A stretch of DNA of 64,000 nt from Palsa-504 sp963769715 (GTDB lineage Bacteria > Actinomycetota > Actinomycetes > Streptosporangiales > Streptosporangiaceae): the NCBI GenBank assembly GCA_963769715.1, contig CAVYNE010000035.1, positions 86,737 through 150,736 on the forward strand, read 5' to 3'. The notes below the pieces were generated by a model. That model saw only the letters and a program-made list of their open reading frames with translations. It was not told the origin of the DNA and ran no database searches. A program made the position numbers and the translations under genes. This document shows, piece after piece, positions 1 through 8,094 of the stretch (position 1 is its first letter; each line of letters begins with the position of its first letter).

Positions 1-1496
1 GGGCGCTGGACTGGTTCCGGGTCAGCGGCGACGGCACCCGGCTCGTGGTCCGCGACCACGACGAGCTGCGGGTGCTGCCGTCCGCGCGCAAGCACGACGA
101 CGCGGGGGAGACCGTCACCGTGGACCTGTCCCGGGCCAGGTTCACCGCCGACCCGGCCGCGCTCTGGCGACACGCCTACGGCGAGGCCGGGCGGTTCTTG
201 CGCCGGGACTACTGGACCCCGGACATGTCCGGAGTCGACTGGGACGGCGTGCTCGCGGAGTACCGGCCACTGCTGGACCGGATCCGCAGTGCGGCCGATT
301 TCGCCGACCTGATGTGGGAGGTGCTCGGCGAGCTCGGCACGTCGCACGCCTACGTGACCGCGGCCTGGACAGGACCGCGGGACTACGTCCCGGTGGGCCA
401 GCTCGGCGCGGACATCTCGCGTGATGACTCGGGCCGCTGGCTGGTGGACCGGGTGCTGCCGGGCGAGTCGTCCGACCCGCGGGCGCGCTCCCCGCTGGCC
501 GCGCCGGGCGTGGTGGCCGGCCCCGGCGACGAACTGGTCGCGGTGGACGGGCAGCCGGTCGACCCGCTACGCGGCCCCTGGCCGCTGCTGGCCGGTGCGG
601 CGGGCAAGCCGGTCGAGCTTTTGCTGGCCGGGGGGACGACCCCCCCAGACCCCCCCGATCCTGGGGGGAACCATCCCCCCAGACCCCCCTTGGGAGGGGC
701 TTCGCCCCCCCGGGGCCCCTTGCGGCGGGTCGTGGTGGTGCCGCTGCGCTCGGACCGGCGGTTGCGCTACCAGGACTGGGTGGCCGGGCGGCGTCGGCGC
801 GTCCGCGAGCTGAGCGAGGGGCGGCTCGGCTACCTGCACATCCCGGACATGATGGGCGAGGGCTGGGCGGACTTCCACCGCGACCTGCGCACCGAGATGG
901 CTCGCGACGGGCTCATCTTCGACGTCCGCGGGAACAGCGGCGGTCACATCTCCGAGCTGGTCGTGGAGAAGCTGGCCCGCCGCGTCCTGGCCTGGGACAT
1001 GGGACGCTGGATCCGCCCGGTTACCTACCCGCAGGAGGCGCGGCGCGGCCCGCTGGTCACGGTGGCCGACGAGTTCGCCGGCTCCGACGGCGATATCGTC
1101 ACGGCCACGGTCAAGCTGCTCGGCCTCGGCCCGGTGGTGGGTACCCGGACCTGGGGCGGCGTAGTCGGCATCGAGGGCCGTCAGAGCCTGGTCGACGGCA
1201 CCTCCATCACCGTGCCGCGGTACGCATTCTTCTTCCACGAGTACGGCTGGGGCGTGGAGAACCACGGCGTCGACCCAGACGTGGAGGTGCTGATCACCCC
1301 CGACGACGGGGCGGCCGACCGGGACCCGCAGCTGGAGACCGCGGTCGAGCTCGCCCTGGGCGCGCTGGCCGAACAGCCGCTCCCGGTCCCGCCGGAGGTC
1401 GCCACCGGCCCGGTCAAGTCCCGCCGCCCGCTGCCGCCCCGCCAGCCCCAGCCCGGCACGGTTCCCGCGATCAGCTCCCACGGGTCGGGTACCTGA
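1..1496 (+). CDS. Tricorn protease homologue, C-terminal part (5' end outside window)
   Basis: The reading frame is open from the first bases of the window, so the start lies upstream. The remaining ~497 residues are the C-terminal half of a tricorn-type protease, which trims peptides downstream of the proteasome. Visible are the C1-like helical segment, the TSHAY histidine (about nt 350), a PDZ-like region (about nt 370-620) and the S41 serine-protease core, with FDVRGNSGG near nt 920-945 and the nucleophile serine in AGSDGD near nt 1084. A Gly/Pro-rich stretch at nt 628-720 interrupts the PDZ-to-core region and is a dispersed repeat, so it is probably an inserted surface loop. The stop codon overlaps the next start (TGATG). 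The family call is firm; activity with the loop is unknown. Confidence 0.88.
   Translation, partial: ALDWFRVSGDGTRLVVRDHDELRVLPSARKHDDAGETVTVDLSRARFTADPAALWRHAYGEAGRFLRRDYWTPDMSGVDWDGVLAEYRPLLDRIRSAADFADLMWEVLGELGTSHAYVTAAWTGPRDYVPVGQLGADISRDDSGRWLVDRVLPGESSDPRARSPLAAPGVVAGPGDELVAVDGQPVDPLRGPWPLLAGAAGKPVELLLAGGTTPPDPPDPGGNHPPRPPLGGASPPRGPLRRVVVVPLRSDRRLRYQDWVAGRRRRVRELSEGRLGYLHIPDMMGEGWADFHRDLRTEMARDGLIFDVRGNSGGHISELVVEKLARRVLAWDMGRWIRPVTYPQEARRGPLVTVADEFAGSDGDIVTATVKLLGLGPVVGTRTWGGVVGIEGRQSLVDGTSITVPRYAFFFHEYGWGVENHGVDPDVEVLITPDDGAADRDPQLETAVELALGALAEQPLPVPPEVATGPVKSRRPLPPRQPQPGTVPAISSHGSGT
628..720 (+). repeat. C-rich dispersed element inside the tricorn gene
   Basis: A G-run/C-run element with self-complementary pieces (GGGGGGACGACCCCCC followed by AGACCCCCC, then GATCCTGGGGGG). 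It is translated in frame as a Pro/Gly-rich loop. About 25 bases recur exactly on the other strand at 14367-14392, and about 50 bases recur with few changes at 42184-42235. Confidence 0.75.
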
Positions 1497-2050
1497 TGAT
1501 CGTCGATCCTGCCCAGCTGCGAGTACGCCGGATCCGGGCGCTCACGGTCATGTTCTGCGTCGCGGTCGCCGTGCTGACGGCCGACGCGATCTCCAAGGCG
1601 CAGGTGCTCGGCAAGCTGTCGGGGCACCCGCCGGTCAGGCTGCTGCACGGGCTGGTCACGCTGGACCTCACCTTCAACGCCGGGGCCGCCTTCGGCGTCG
1701 GCCCTTCCTACACCGCGGTCATCGCCCTGATCGTGTGCGGCGTCATCGTCTCCATCATCCGCACGGCCCGGCGGCTGCGCAGCCTGGCCTGGACGATCGC
1801 CCTCGGGCTGCTGCTCGGCGGGGCCATGGGCAACCTGGGCGACCGGCTGTTCCGGGCGCCCGGCCCGCTGCGCGGCCGGGTGGTGGACTGGATCAACCTG
1901 CCGCACTTCCCGTGGACGTTCAACCTGGCCGACGCGTCGATCACCTGCGCGGCCGTGCTGATCGCAGTGCTGGCGCTGCGCGGTATCCGGATCGACGGAA
2001 CGTCCCCCGCGCACGCCGCCGACCGGATCGAGGCTCCTCGTAGTACTTTG
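1496..2050 (+). CDS. lspA: Lipoprotein signal peptidase (signal peptidase II), running on without its own stop
   Basis: LspA is a membrane aspartyl protease that removes signal peptides from prolipoproteins. The family motifs are present in order: N-terminal membrane helix, FNAGAAFG, GNLGDR and FNLADASI, so both catalytic aspartates are there, and four hydrophobic segments can be seen. The ATG overlaps the tricorn stop by one base. The LspA-like part ends near nt 2000, a normal length of ~165-180 residues. However, the frame has no stop until nt 2795-2797, which would add ~250 residues antisense to the convergent dehydrogenase gene. A TAG in another frame at 2041 suggests that a small indel near 1990-2040 removed the original stop. 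The end given here is the boundary with the convergent gene, not an observed stop. Confidence 0.8.
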
Positions 2051-3250
2051 TTAGGTCGGGGTGAGCAGCTCGGGCCCGGCCGCGCGCAGTTCGGCCACCG
2101 AACGCACGCCGAGCAGTTGCATGGTCCGCCGGAACTGTTCGGCCAGGATGTCCAGCGCCTTGTCCACCCCCGGCTCGCCGCCGGCCATCAGCCCGTACAG
2201 GTAGGCGCGCCCGATGGCGCAGGCGTCCGCGCCGAGCGCCACCGCCACGGCGATGTCCGAACCGTGCCGGACGCCCGAATCGACCAGCACCGACACCTCG
2301 GGCCCGACGGTCTCGCGGACGTCGGCGATCAGGTCGGCCGGCGGCAACGCCCGGTCGAGCTGGCGCCCGCCGTGGTTGGAAAGCTGCAGCCCATCGGCCC
2401 CGGCGGAGATGGCGTGCGCGGCGTCGGCGGGACCGAGCGGGCCCTTGATGACCAGCTTGCCCGGCCAGCGCGCTCGCAGCTCGGCGATGTCGTCCCAGGT
2501 GATGGCCGGGTTGAACAACTCCCCGGTGCCCTCGATGGTCGCCGCCGGGTGCCCGGCGAAGTTGGCGAAGTCGATGGCCGGGCTGCGCAGCATCCGGATC
2601 CAGTAGCCCGGCTTGCCCGCGATGCTGGCCAGCGTGCGCGCGGTGAGCTCGGGCGGGATGACCAGGCCGTTGCGCCGGTCCCTGGTCCGGTGCCCGGTCA
2701 CGAAGGTGTCCACGGTCACCACCAGGACCCGGTACCCGGCCGCGGCGGCCCGGTCGACCAGTTCCTTGGTGAGCCCGCTGTCGCGCAGGATGTATAGCTG
2801 GAACCACAGGTCGGGTCGGGCCCCCTCGGCGACCGCCTCGATGGTGGTGGTCGCCATCGTGGACAGCGTGTAGGGCAGGCCGTGCCGCTGCGCCGCCCGA
2901 GCCGCGCCGATCTCGCCAGCCGGGTGCATCATCCGCGTGTACCCGGTCGGGGCCAGGGCCAGCGGCAGCGGCGCCACCGAGTCGAGGAACCGCGCCGAGG
3001 TATCAGCTTCGGACACGTTCACCAGCGCGCGCGGCTGGAACCGCCAGCGGCGGAACGCCCTGGTGTTACCTCGGACCGAGAGCTCTTCGTCGGCGCCGCC
3101 GTCGACGTAGTCGAAGACCGGGCGCGGGGTCAGCCGACGTCCCGCGACGCGCAGGTCAGCAATGTCATGGCAGGCGGAAAGCCGTCGGCGCGTGGCGTCG
3201 AGCTCGACCGGTTTCATCTGGATCAGCTGGCGAATCTCCGATGCCCTCAT
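2051..3250 (-). CDS. FMN-dependent alpha-hydroxy-acid dehydrogenase (L-lactate dehydrogenase-like)
   Basis: A 399-residue TIM-barrel flavoprotein of the LldD/glycolate-oxidase family, which oxidises 2-hydroxy acids to 2-oxo acids. The family signatures are clear: VDGGADEE near residue 50, LAPTGYTRMMHP near 100, VDTFVTGHRTRDRRNG near 185, the catalytic histidine in SNHGGRQLD near residue 290, and the FMN-phosphate loop DSGVRHGSDI followed by GRAYLYG. Length is normal. There is no N-terminal cytochrome domain, as in other bacterial LldD enzymes. The true substrate (lactate, mandelate or another 2-hydroxy acid) cannot be read from the sequence. It converges on lspA, whose frame runs on into it. 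Confidence 0.85.
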   Translation of the reverse strand: MRASEIRQLIQMKPVELDATRRRLSACHDIADLRVAGRRLTPRPVFDYVDGGADEELSVRGNTRAFRRWRFQPRALVNVSEADTSARFLDSVAPLPLALAPTGYTRMMHPAGEIGAARAAQRHGLPYTLSTMATTTIEAVAEGARPDLWFQLYILRDSGLTKELVDRAAAAGYRVLVVTVDTFVTGHRTRDRRNGLVIPPELTARTLASIAGKPGYWIRMLRSPAIDFANFAGHPAATIEGTGELFNPAITWDDIAELRARWPGKLVIKGPLGPADAAHAISAGADGLQLSNHGGRQLDRALPPADLIADVRETVGPEVSVLVDSGVRHGSDIAVAVALGADACAIGRAYLYGLMAGGEPGVDKALDILAEQFRRTMQLLGVRSVAELRAAGPELLTPT

Positions 3251-3383
3251 GTCACGGACGATAGTCGAGCAAGCCCGGCCAGGGAACGCGCCGGCCCGGC
3301 CGCGGGCCAGCCCGGCGCCGCCGGGCTACCTTCCTGTAAACTAAATCAATCGGAATTATCGCAATTAGCCGAAGGAGCGATGG

Positions 3384-4586
3384 ATGTCTCTGCGCTTCCA
3401 CTGGTTCCTGCCTACCAACGGCGACGGCCGCGACATCGTCGGCGGCGGCCACGGCGTCGCGACCGGCGCGGCGGGCGCGATCCGCCCCGCGAGTCTCGCC
3501 TACCTGGGCCAGGTCGCCCGCAGCGCCGAACAACTCGGCTTCGAGGCCGCGCTCACCCCGACCGGTGCCTGGTGCGAGGACGCCTGGCTGACGACGGCGA
3601 TGCTCACCGAGGTCACCGAGCGGCTGAAGTTCCTGGTCGCGTTCCGCCCCGGCCTGATCTCCCCGACGCTGTCCGCGCAGATGGCGGCCACGTTCCAGCG
3701 TCACTCGAAGGGTCGGCTGCTGCTTAACGTGGTGACCGGCGGCGAGGCCGCCGAGCAGCAGGCCTACGGCGACTTCCTGGACAAGAAGCAGCGTTACGCT
3801 CGCTGCGGCGAGTTCCTGGACATCGTGACCCGGCTGTGGCGCGGCGAGACCGTCAGCCACCGCGGCGAGCACCTGCGGGTCGAGGGCGCCCGGCTGGCCC
3901 GGCGGCCCGACCCGGTGCCCGACCTGTACTTCGGCGGGTCCTCGCCCGAGGCGGGCCCGGTCGCGGCCCGCTACACGGACGTCTACCTGACCTGGGGCGA
4001 GCCGCCGGCCGCAGTGAACACCAAGCTGCGCTGGATGGACAGCCTGGCCCGCAAGGCCGGGCGCGCGCCGCGCTACGGCATCCGGCTGCACGTCATCACC
4101 AGGGACACCTCGCACGAGGCGTGGATGCAGGCCAACCGGCTGATCGAAGGCGTCGACGAGGCCATGATCCGCACGGTTCAGGAGGGGCTCGGCCGCAGCG
4201 AGTCCGAAGGCCAGCGCCGGATGCGCGAATTGCACGGCGGCTCGCCGGACGACCTGGAGGTGTCGCCGAACCTGTGGGCCGGCGTCGGCCTGCTCCGCGG
4301 CGGCGCCGGGACGGCGCTGGTCGGCAGCCACGCCGAGGTGGCCGACCGGATCGAGGAATACGCCCAGCTCGGCCTGTCCGAGTTCATCCTGTCCGGCTAC
4401 CCGCACCTGGAGGAGGCCTACTGGTTCGGCGAGGGCGTGCTCCCCATCCTGCGCCAGCGCGGCCTGTGGCGGCACCCCGATGCGGATACCCTCGACGACA
4501 CGCTGAACGTAACTCCGTTCGCCCCGACGTCGGGCCCCCTCGCGCCCCCGGCTGACCGGCCGCGCCACCCCGCCGCCGTACCGTAA
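3384..4586 (+). CDS. ssuD: FMNH2-dependent alkanesulfonate monooxygenase
   Basis: SsuD uses FMNH2 and O2 to cleave the C-S bond of alkanesulfonates, releasing sulfite. The sequence follows the family from the start: FHWFLPTNGDG, the conserved Cys in PTGAWCEDAW, LTWGEPP, SPNLWAGVGLLRGGAGTAL, and LSGYPHLEEAYWFGE near the C-terminus. At 400 residues it carries a short Pro-rich tail beyond the usual ~380. A good Shine-Dalgarno (GAAGGAG) ends about 7 bases before the ATG. The FMN-reductase gene follows on the same strand after 72 bases, so the two probably act as the usual two-component system. No sulfonate ABC transporter is visible in the window. Confidence 0.93.
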   Translation: MSLRFHWFLPTNGDGRDIVGGGHGVATGAAGAIRPASLAYLGQVARSAEQLGFEAALTPTGAWCEDAWLTTAMLTEVTERLKFLVAFRPGLISPTLSAQMAATFQRHSKGRLLLNVVTGGEAAEQQAYGDFLDKKQRYARCGEFLDIVTRLWRGETVSHRGEHLRVEGARLARRPDPVPDLYFGGSSPEAGPVAARYTDVYLTWGEPPAAVNTKLRWMDSLARKAGRAPRYGIRLHVITRDTSHEAWMQANRLIEGVDEAMIRTVQEGLGRSESEGQRRMRELHGGSPDDLEVSPNLWAGVGLLRGGAGTALVGSHAEVADRIEEYAQLGLSEFILSGYPHLEEAYWFGEGVLPILRQRGLWRHPDADTLDDTLNVTPFAPTSGPLAPPADRPRHPAAVP

Positions 4587-4658
4587 AGTTCTTTTTCGGA
4601 CCGAACGAGCCGGATATCAGCCCCGCTCCCGGCTATCCGTGAACGGAGGTAAGACGCC

Positions 4659-5291
4659 ATGCGGATCGCCGTCGTCACCGGCAATCCCAAGCCCGCGTCC
4701 CGCACCCATGGCGTGGCCCTGGCGGTAGCCGACGCCCTAGCCGCCGGACTGACCTCGCCCGCCGCGCAAGCCGTGCCCGCCGCGCAAGCCGTGCCCGCCG
4801 CGCAAGCCGTGCCCGCTGCGCAAGCCCCGCTCACCGGGCGAGCGGCCCTGCCTCTCCCCGCACCCCCGACCACCTCTGCCGCCCCGGCCACGCTAGTGGT
4901 CGACCTCGCCGAACATGCGTCGAGCCTGTTCGACTGGTCCCACGCCGAACTCACCCGGCTGACCGCCGAGGTCGCCGCCGCTGACATCGCCATCTTCGCG
5001 TCGCCGACCTACAAGGCCGCCTACACCGGGATGCTCAAGGCCTTCCTGGACCGCTACGGCAGCAACGGCCTGGCCGGAACCGTCGCGGTCCCGGTGATGA
5101 CCGGCGGCTGGCCCGGCCACCTGCTGGCCGTCGAGGTTCACCTGCGCCCCGTCCTGGTCGAACTGGGCGCCACCGTCCCCGCCCGCGGTCTGTACGTCAC
5201 CGAGCCCGAGTTCGGGAACCTGGACGACGCCGTGGCCAAGTGGACCGAAACCGCCATCCCGCTCATCCGCCGTGCCCTAGCCCCCGAGTAA
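4659..5291 (+). CDS. NAD(P)H-dependent FMN reductase (SsuE/MsuE-like) with an Ala-rich repeat insertion
   Basis: A flavodoxin-fold FMN reductase that would supply FMNH2 to the neighbouring SsuD. The start MRIAVVTGNPKPASRT is the phosphate-binding loop, FASPTYKAAYTGMLKAFLDR is the flavin-contact motif, and PVMTGGWPGHLLAVE follows. Between residues ~33 and ~57 lie four copies of a six-residue repeat (PAAQAV), encoded by an 18-bp tandem repeat that relatives are not expected to have. It sits in the loop after the first helix, so the fold may tolerate it. The start is preceded by GGAGG at a normal distance. The role is inferred from context and motifs; the symbol is withheld because SsuE and MsuE cannot be told apart here. 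Confidence 0.82.
   Translation: MRIAVVTGNPKPASRTHGVALAVADALAAGLTSPAAQAVPAAQAVPAAQAVPAAQAPLTGRAALPLPAPPTTSAAPATLVVDLAEHASSLFDWSHAELTRLTAEVAAADIAIFASPTYKAAYTGMLKAFLDRYGSNGLAGTVAVPVMTGGWPGHLLAVEVHLRPVLVELGATVPARGLYVTEPEFGNLDDAVAKWTETAIPLIRRALAPE
4758..4829 (+). repeat. 18-bp tandem repeat, four copies, in frame in the FMN reductase gene
   Basis: The unit CCCGCCGCGCAAGCCGTG occurs at 4758, 4776, 4794 and 4812, the last copy with a few changes. Each unit encodes PAAQAV, so copy-number change keeps the reading frame. Confidence 0.95.
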
Positions 5292-5306
5292 CGTGACCGG
5301 CGGCCC

Positions 5307-5324
5307 TAAGCCGCGCCCGGCTTA
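5307..5324. terminator. Hairpin between convergent genes, possible bidirectional terminator
   Basis: TAAGCCG and CGGCTTA form a 7-bp stem around a 4-base loop, just after the FMN reductase stop and overlapping the stop of the convergent DUF1707 gene. There is no clear U-run, so this is only a candidate. Confidence 0.35.
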
Positions 5325-5984
5325 TGGCGCGCCCAGCACCGGCCGCATAACTTGTGGCACTTGTCCACGCTGCCGGCCGGGGCGCGACTCATGAGCTCGC
5401 ATGTCGGCGCGTGTCTCGTCGGTGCGCCCACCGGGCGGGGCCAGATCGTGACCGTTCCCGCCGTGCCGCTGGCCGCCGGGCGGCCGACCGCCCTGCCCCG
5501 GCGGCAGTTGCCCCTGCGACCCGAGGGAGCGGCGTTCCTTGCGGCGTTCCTCGATCATTGTGCCTACGACAATCATCAGGAAGGGAAGCCCGACGACGAG
5601 ATCGAGTATGAACATGATGACCGCCACCTGCGCAAGGATTTCGCTGCTAAAGACAAAGGCGGCCGCCAGCGGGGCCAGCGGACTGAGCACAGACACGATG
5701 GCCCACTCGAGTACCTTCTTGTCCCCCAGCGACGGGCCCGGCGCCCGGGCCGACCGGGATGGCGACCGGGTCTGCCCGGCGGGCAGGTCGGCGGAGAGCG
5801 CGGCCAGTTCCGCGTAGGTCTTTGAGGCGAACGCCTGGCCCACCCGCTGGTCGAGCTCGTCCTTGGTCAGCCGGCCTTGCACGAACGCGGCCTTGAGCGT
5901 GTCGATCACGCGCTCGCGGTCCGCGTGGGATGCCCGCATGTGGCCGCGGCCCGCCGCGGCCATCGGGTCTGATGGCTCTGTCAC
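5322..5984 (-). CDS. DUF1707 (SHOCT-like) domain membrane protein
   Basis: About 220 residues. The N-terminal ~50-residue block beginning RASHADRERVIDTLKAAF and ending AALSADLP is the DUF1707 domain common in actinobacterial membrane-associated proteins. Two hydrophobic helices follow (ASVLSPLAPLAAAFVFSS-like and AVIMFILDLVVGLPFLMIVV), then a charged cytoplasmic tail rich in Arg, Gly and Gln. The function of this family is unknown. The start chosen is the GTG at 5984, which has GGGAGG about 8 bases upstream; an upstream GTG at 6020 would add 12 residues. A second DUF1707 protein lies at 27937-28560. Confidence 0.75.
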   Translation of the reverse strand: MTEPSDPMAAAGRGHMRASHADRERVIDTLKAAFVQGRLTKDELDQRVGQAFASKTYAELAALSADLPAGQTRSPSRSARAPGPSLGDKKVLEWAIVSVLSPLAPLAAAFVFSSEILAQVAVIMFILDLVVGLPFLMIVVGTMIEERRKERRSLGSQGQLPPGQGGRPPGGQRHGGNGHDLAPPGGRTDETRADMRAHESRPGRQRGQVPQVMRPVLGAP

Positions 5985-6064
5985 CGCAGGCACCTCCCGC
6001 CCTGAGCACGCTGCAGGCACAGCCTAACGCGGCCGCTTCCCGGGAGGCCAACCGCAGGCGGCCC

Positions 6065-6679
6065 TCAGCCGCAGGCAGGGAGGTCCTGCTCGGTCAGGGA
6101 GGCGTAGCTGCCGCGGAAGAACACCAGCGGGCCGTTGGGGTGGGCGCTGGTTTCCGCGTGCCGGACCCGGCCGACGATGATCTCGTGATCGCCGCCGGGC
6201 AGCGCGTGCTCAACGGTGCATTCCAGCACCGCGAGCACGTCCTCCAGCCGAGGGCTCCCGGTCGGCCCGCGCCGGTGCCGGACCCCGTCCCAGGCCGCCG
6301 TCAGCCCCCGCCGGGCGAAGTTCCTCGACAGGTGCTGCTGCGGAGCCGCGAGCACATTCACCACGAACGCGCCGTGGCCGCGGATCGCCTGCAGCGTCAG
6401 GCTGCCGAGATCGAAGCAGACGATGACCAGCGGCGGGTCAAGCGACAGCGAGGTAACCGCGTTGGCCGTCGTGCCCACCGGCTCGCCGTCCGCATCGACC
6501 GAGGTGACCACCGTGACCCCGGTGGCGAAGTGCCCCATCGCGTCCCGGAACTCCGCGGCCGATACCCCAGCCCCGGATACCCCAGCCCCGGATACCCCAG
6601 CCCCGGATACCCCAGCCACAGATAGCCCACTCCCGGATATTCCATTTCCGGAATAACCGGTTCTGGATTGTGCGGTCAT
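6065..6679 (-). CDS. Flavin reductase (HpaC/RutF-type) with a repetitive N-terminus
   Basis: A short-chain flavin reductase that gives reduced FMN/FAD to a monooxygenase. The core starts at FRDAMGHFATGVTVVTS, followed by GTTANAVTSLSLDPPLVIVC and NVLAAPQQHLSRNFA, the standard FMN-binding split-barrel motifs. The ~40 residues before the core are imperfect five-residue repeats (GAGVS-like) encoded by a 15-bp tandem repeat. The gene starts 2 bases after the stop of the SfnB-like gene and is surely co-transcribed with it, so it probably feeds that enzyme or another flavin monooxygenase of the sulfur pathway. The native start could be one of several within the repetitive leader. Confidence 0.82.
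   Translation of the reverse strand: MTAQSRTGYSGNGISGSGLSVAGVSGAGVSGAGVSGAGVSAAEFRDAMGHFATGVTVVTSVDADGEPVGTTANAVTSLSLDPPLVIVCFDLGSLTLQAIRGHGAFVVNVLAAPQQHLSRNFARRGLTAAWDGVRHRRGPTGSPRLEDVLAVLECTVEHALPGGDHEIIVGRVRHAETSAHPNGPLVFFRGSYASLTEQDLPACG
6561..6650 (-). repeat. 15-bp tandem repeat, six units, in frame in the flavin reductase gene
   Basis: Plus-strand unit GATACCCCAGCCCCG occurs at 6561, 6576 and 6591 exactly, at 6606 with small changes, and at 6621 and 6636 in increasingly degenerate form. It encodes the GAGVS-like N-terminal repeats. Identity falls steadily toward the start codon, as expected if the array grows from one end. Confidence 0.92.
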
Positions 6680-6681
6680 CG

Positions 6682-7905
6682 TCAGATCTGCCCGTGGTTG
6701 GGCGGCAGGACGTCGTTGAGCAGGTAGTTACCTATGTGGTGATACTTCCAGGCCACCGGATCGTGGCTGGCGTGGGTGCGGGCGTTGCGCCAGTGCCGGC
6801 TCAGGTCGTAGCGCTCGTCGGCGGCGCTGGCCCCGCCGAGCGAGAACATGTCGCTGGCCACCTCAGCGGCGACCTCGCTGCCGAACGCCTTGGCCTGGGC
6901 GATCGCGAGGGACCCGCGGGCGGCTGCGGCGGCGTTCCGGGGCGTGCGGGTCACCTCGTCCAGGGTCGCGGCCGCCGCGGCCAGCAGCGCCTCCGCCGCG
7001 TGCACCCTGGTCGCCAGCTGGCCGTAGCGGTGCATGGTGTGCGGGTCCGAACTAGCGGTCTGCGTCCACCCGGCCCGCGCGGCCTCGAAGAACGGGCGCG
7101 CCCTGGTCCGGATGAACTCGCCGGCCTCCCGCAGCGCGCCGCCCGCGATCCCGACCTCGATCGCGGCGTGCACCAGCTGCGCCCGCGCGCCGAACTGCTG
7201 CGGGGCCTCGAACGCGCCCTGGTACGGGATGACCAACTCGGGATCGACCGGAACGTCCTCGAATTGAGCGCCGCCGCTAACGGTGGCGCGCTGGCCCATC
7301 ACGTTCCAGTCCGAGTCCAGGTGCACACCGGGCGCGTCGCGCTCGACGAAGGCCAGGACCATGCGGTCGGCGTCGTCCAGCGCGGTGACCCCGATCCAGC
7401 GGGCCGTGATCGCCCCGGTGCAGTAGTACTTGCGCCCGGTCAGCCGCAACACCGGGCCGCGGCGGGACAGCCGGGTCTTCAGGTCCTGGGCGTGCTGGCC
7501 GCCGCGTTCGGCCAGCCCGTTGCCGAGCCGGCCGCCGACCAGCACGTCGGCGAACAGGCGGCGCCGCTGTTCGCCCGTGCCGAGCACCGCGAGCACGTCC
7601 ACCAGGAGGAAGTGCCCCTGCGGGATCTGCGCGATCGCCGGGTCGACCGCGGCGATCTCGCGTATCACCTCGGCGAGCACAGTGGCAGGCACCTCGGCGC
7701 CGTGATACTTGCGCGGTACGGTGATTCCCAGCAGGCCACTGGCGTCGAGCGCCGCGAGCTCGCGGACCGGCACCGCGCCCGACCGGTCGCGGTCGATCAC
7801 GCCGTCCGCGATCGAGGCCGCGAACTCCCGTACCGTCCTGATCGCCTCCGCGCCCGAAGCGATAACCGCCGCGGTCAGCTGGATGGGCGCCGTATCCGTG
7901 GGCAT
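6682..7905 (-). CDS. SfnB-like acyl-CoA-dehydrogenase-fold flavoprotein (sulfur acquisition)
   Basis: A 407-residue acyl-CoA-dehydrogenase-fold protein of the SfnB/DszC-like class, flavin enzymes linked to dimethylsulfone and other organosulfur use. Supporting motifs are GLLGITVPRKYHGAE near residue 55, PQGHFLLVDVLAVLG near 95, TGRKYYCTGAITARW near 155, and the C-terminal ARTHASHDPVAWKYHHIGNY that marks this class and not true acyl-CoA dehydrogenases, since the usual catalytic Glu region is absent. It heads a two-gene unit with the flavin reductase, 2 bases apart, and lies 2 kb from ssuD. It is likely a FMNH2- or FAD-dependent monooxygenase in sulfur scavenging. The exact substrate is not known. 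Confidence 0.8.
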   Translation of the reverse strand: MPTDTAPIQLTAAVIASGAEAIRTVREFAASIADGVIDRDRSGAVPVRELAALDASGLLGITVPRKYHGAEVPATVLAEVIREIAAVDPAIAQIPQGHFLLVDVLAVLGTGEQRRRLFADVLVGGRLGNGLAERGGQHAQDLKTRLSRRGPVLRLTGRKYYCTGAITARWIGVTALDDADRMVLAFVERDAPGVHLDSDWNVMGQRATVSGGAQFEDVPVDPELVIPYQGAFEAPQQFGARAQLVHAAIEVGIAGGALREAGEFIRTRARPFFEAARAGWTQTASSDPHTMHRYGQLATRVHAAEALLAAAAATLDEVTRTPRNAAAAARGSLAIAQAKAFGSEVAAEVASDMFSLGGASAADERYDLSRHWRNARTHASHDPVAWKYHHIGNYLLNDVLPPNHGQI

Positions 7906-7952
7906 GGAGAACCTCCAGTCAACTGAGCTGGCGACCGCACCTCCAGGCTCCC

Positions 7953-8021
7953 TCGGCCCGCGCTAAAAGTCAAGTATTACGACCAGATTAATAGACTTAT
8001 AGCGGGGGGACAATGCCCCCC
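7953..8021. promoter_or_regulatory. Intergenic control region between divergent sfnB-like and flippase genes
   Basis: An AT-rich stretch with TAAAAGTC near 7963 and GACTTATA near 7994 as near-inverted half-sites, the only such AT-rich block nearby. Next to it GGGGGG and CCCCCC (8004-8021) form a hairpin around a 6-base loop, resembling a degenerate copy of the C-rich element at 628-720. Operator and promoter roles are inferred from position only. Confidence 0.35.
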
Positions 8022-8094
8022 GGACGTGTCTCACCCAGGTCACGGCCGGGCGGTGCGTCTATGCGGCCGGGCGGCCAGGTGAAACGATCGAGCC

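Noticed and set aside
567..2014. Long minus-strand open frames across the tricorn and lspA region (567-1481 and 1181-2014)
   Set aside because: They are shadows of high-GC coding sequence on the other strand, with Arg/Gly/Pro-rich composition and no motifs.
6561..6650. Regularly spaced repeat that could suggest a CRISPR array
   Set aside because: Units are contiguous with no spacers and are translated in frame, so this is a tandem repeat. No cas genes are present.
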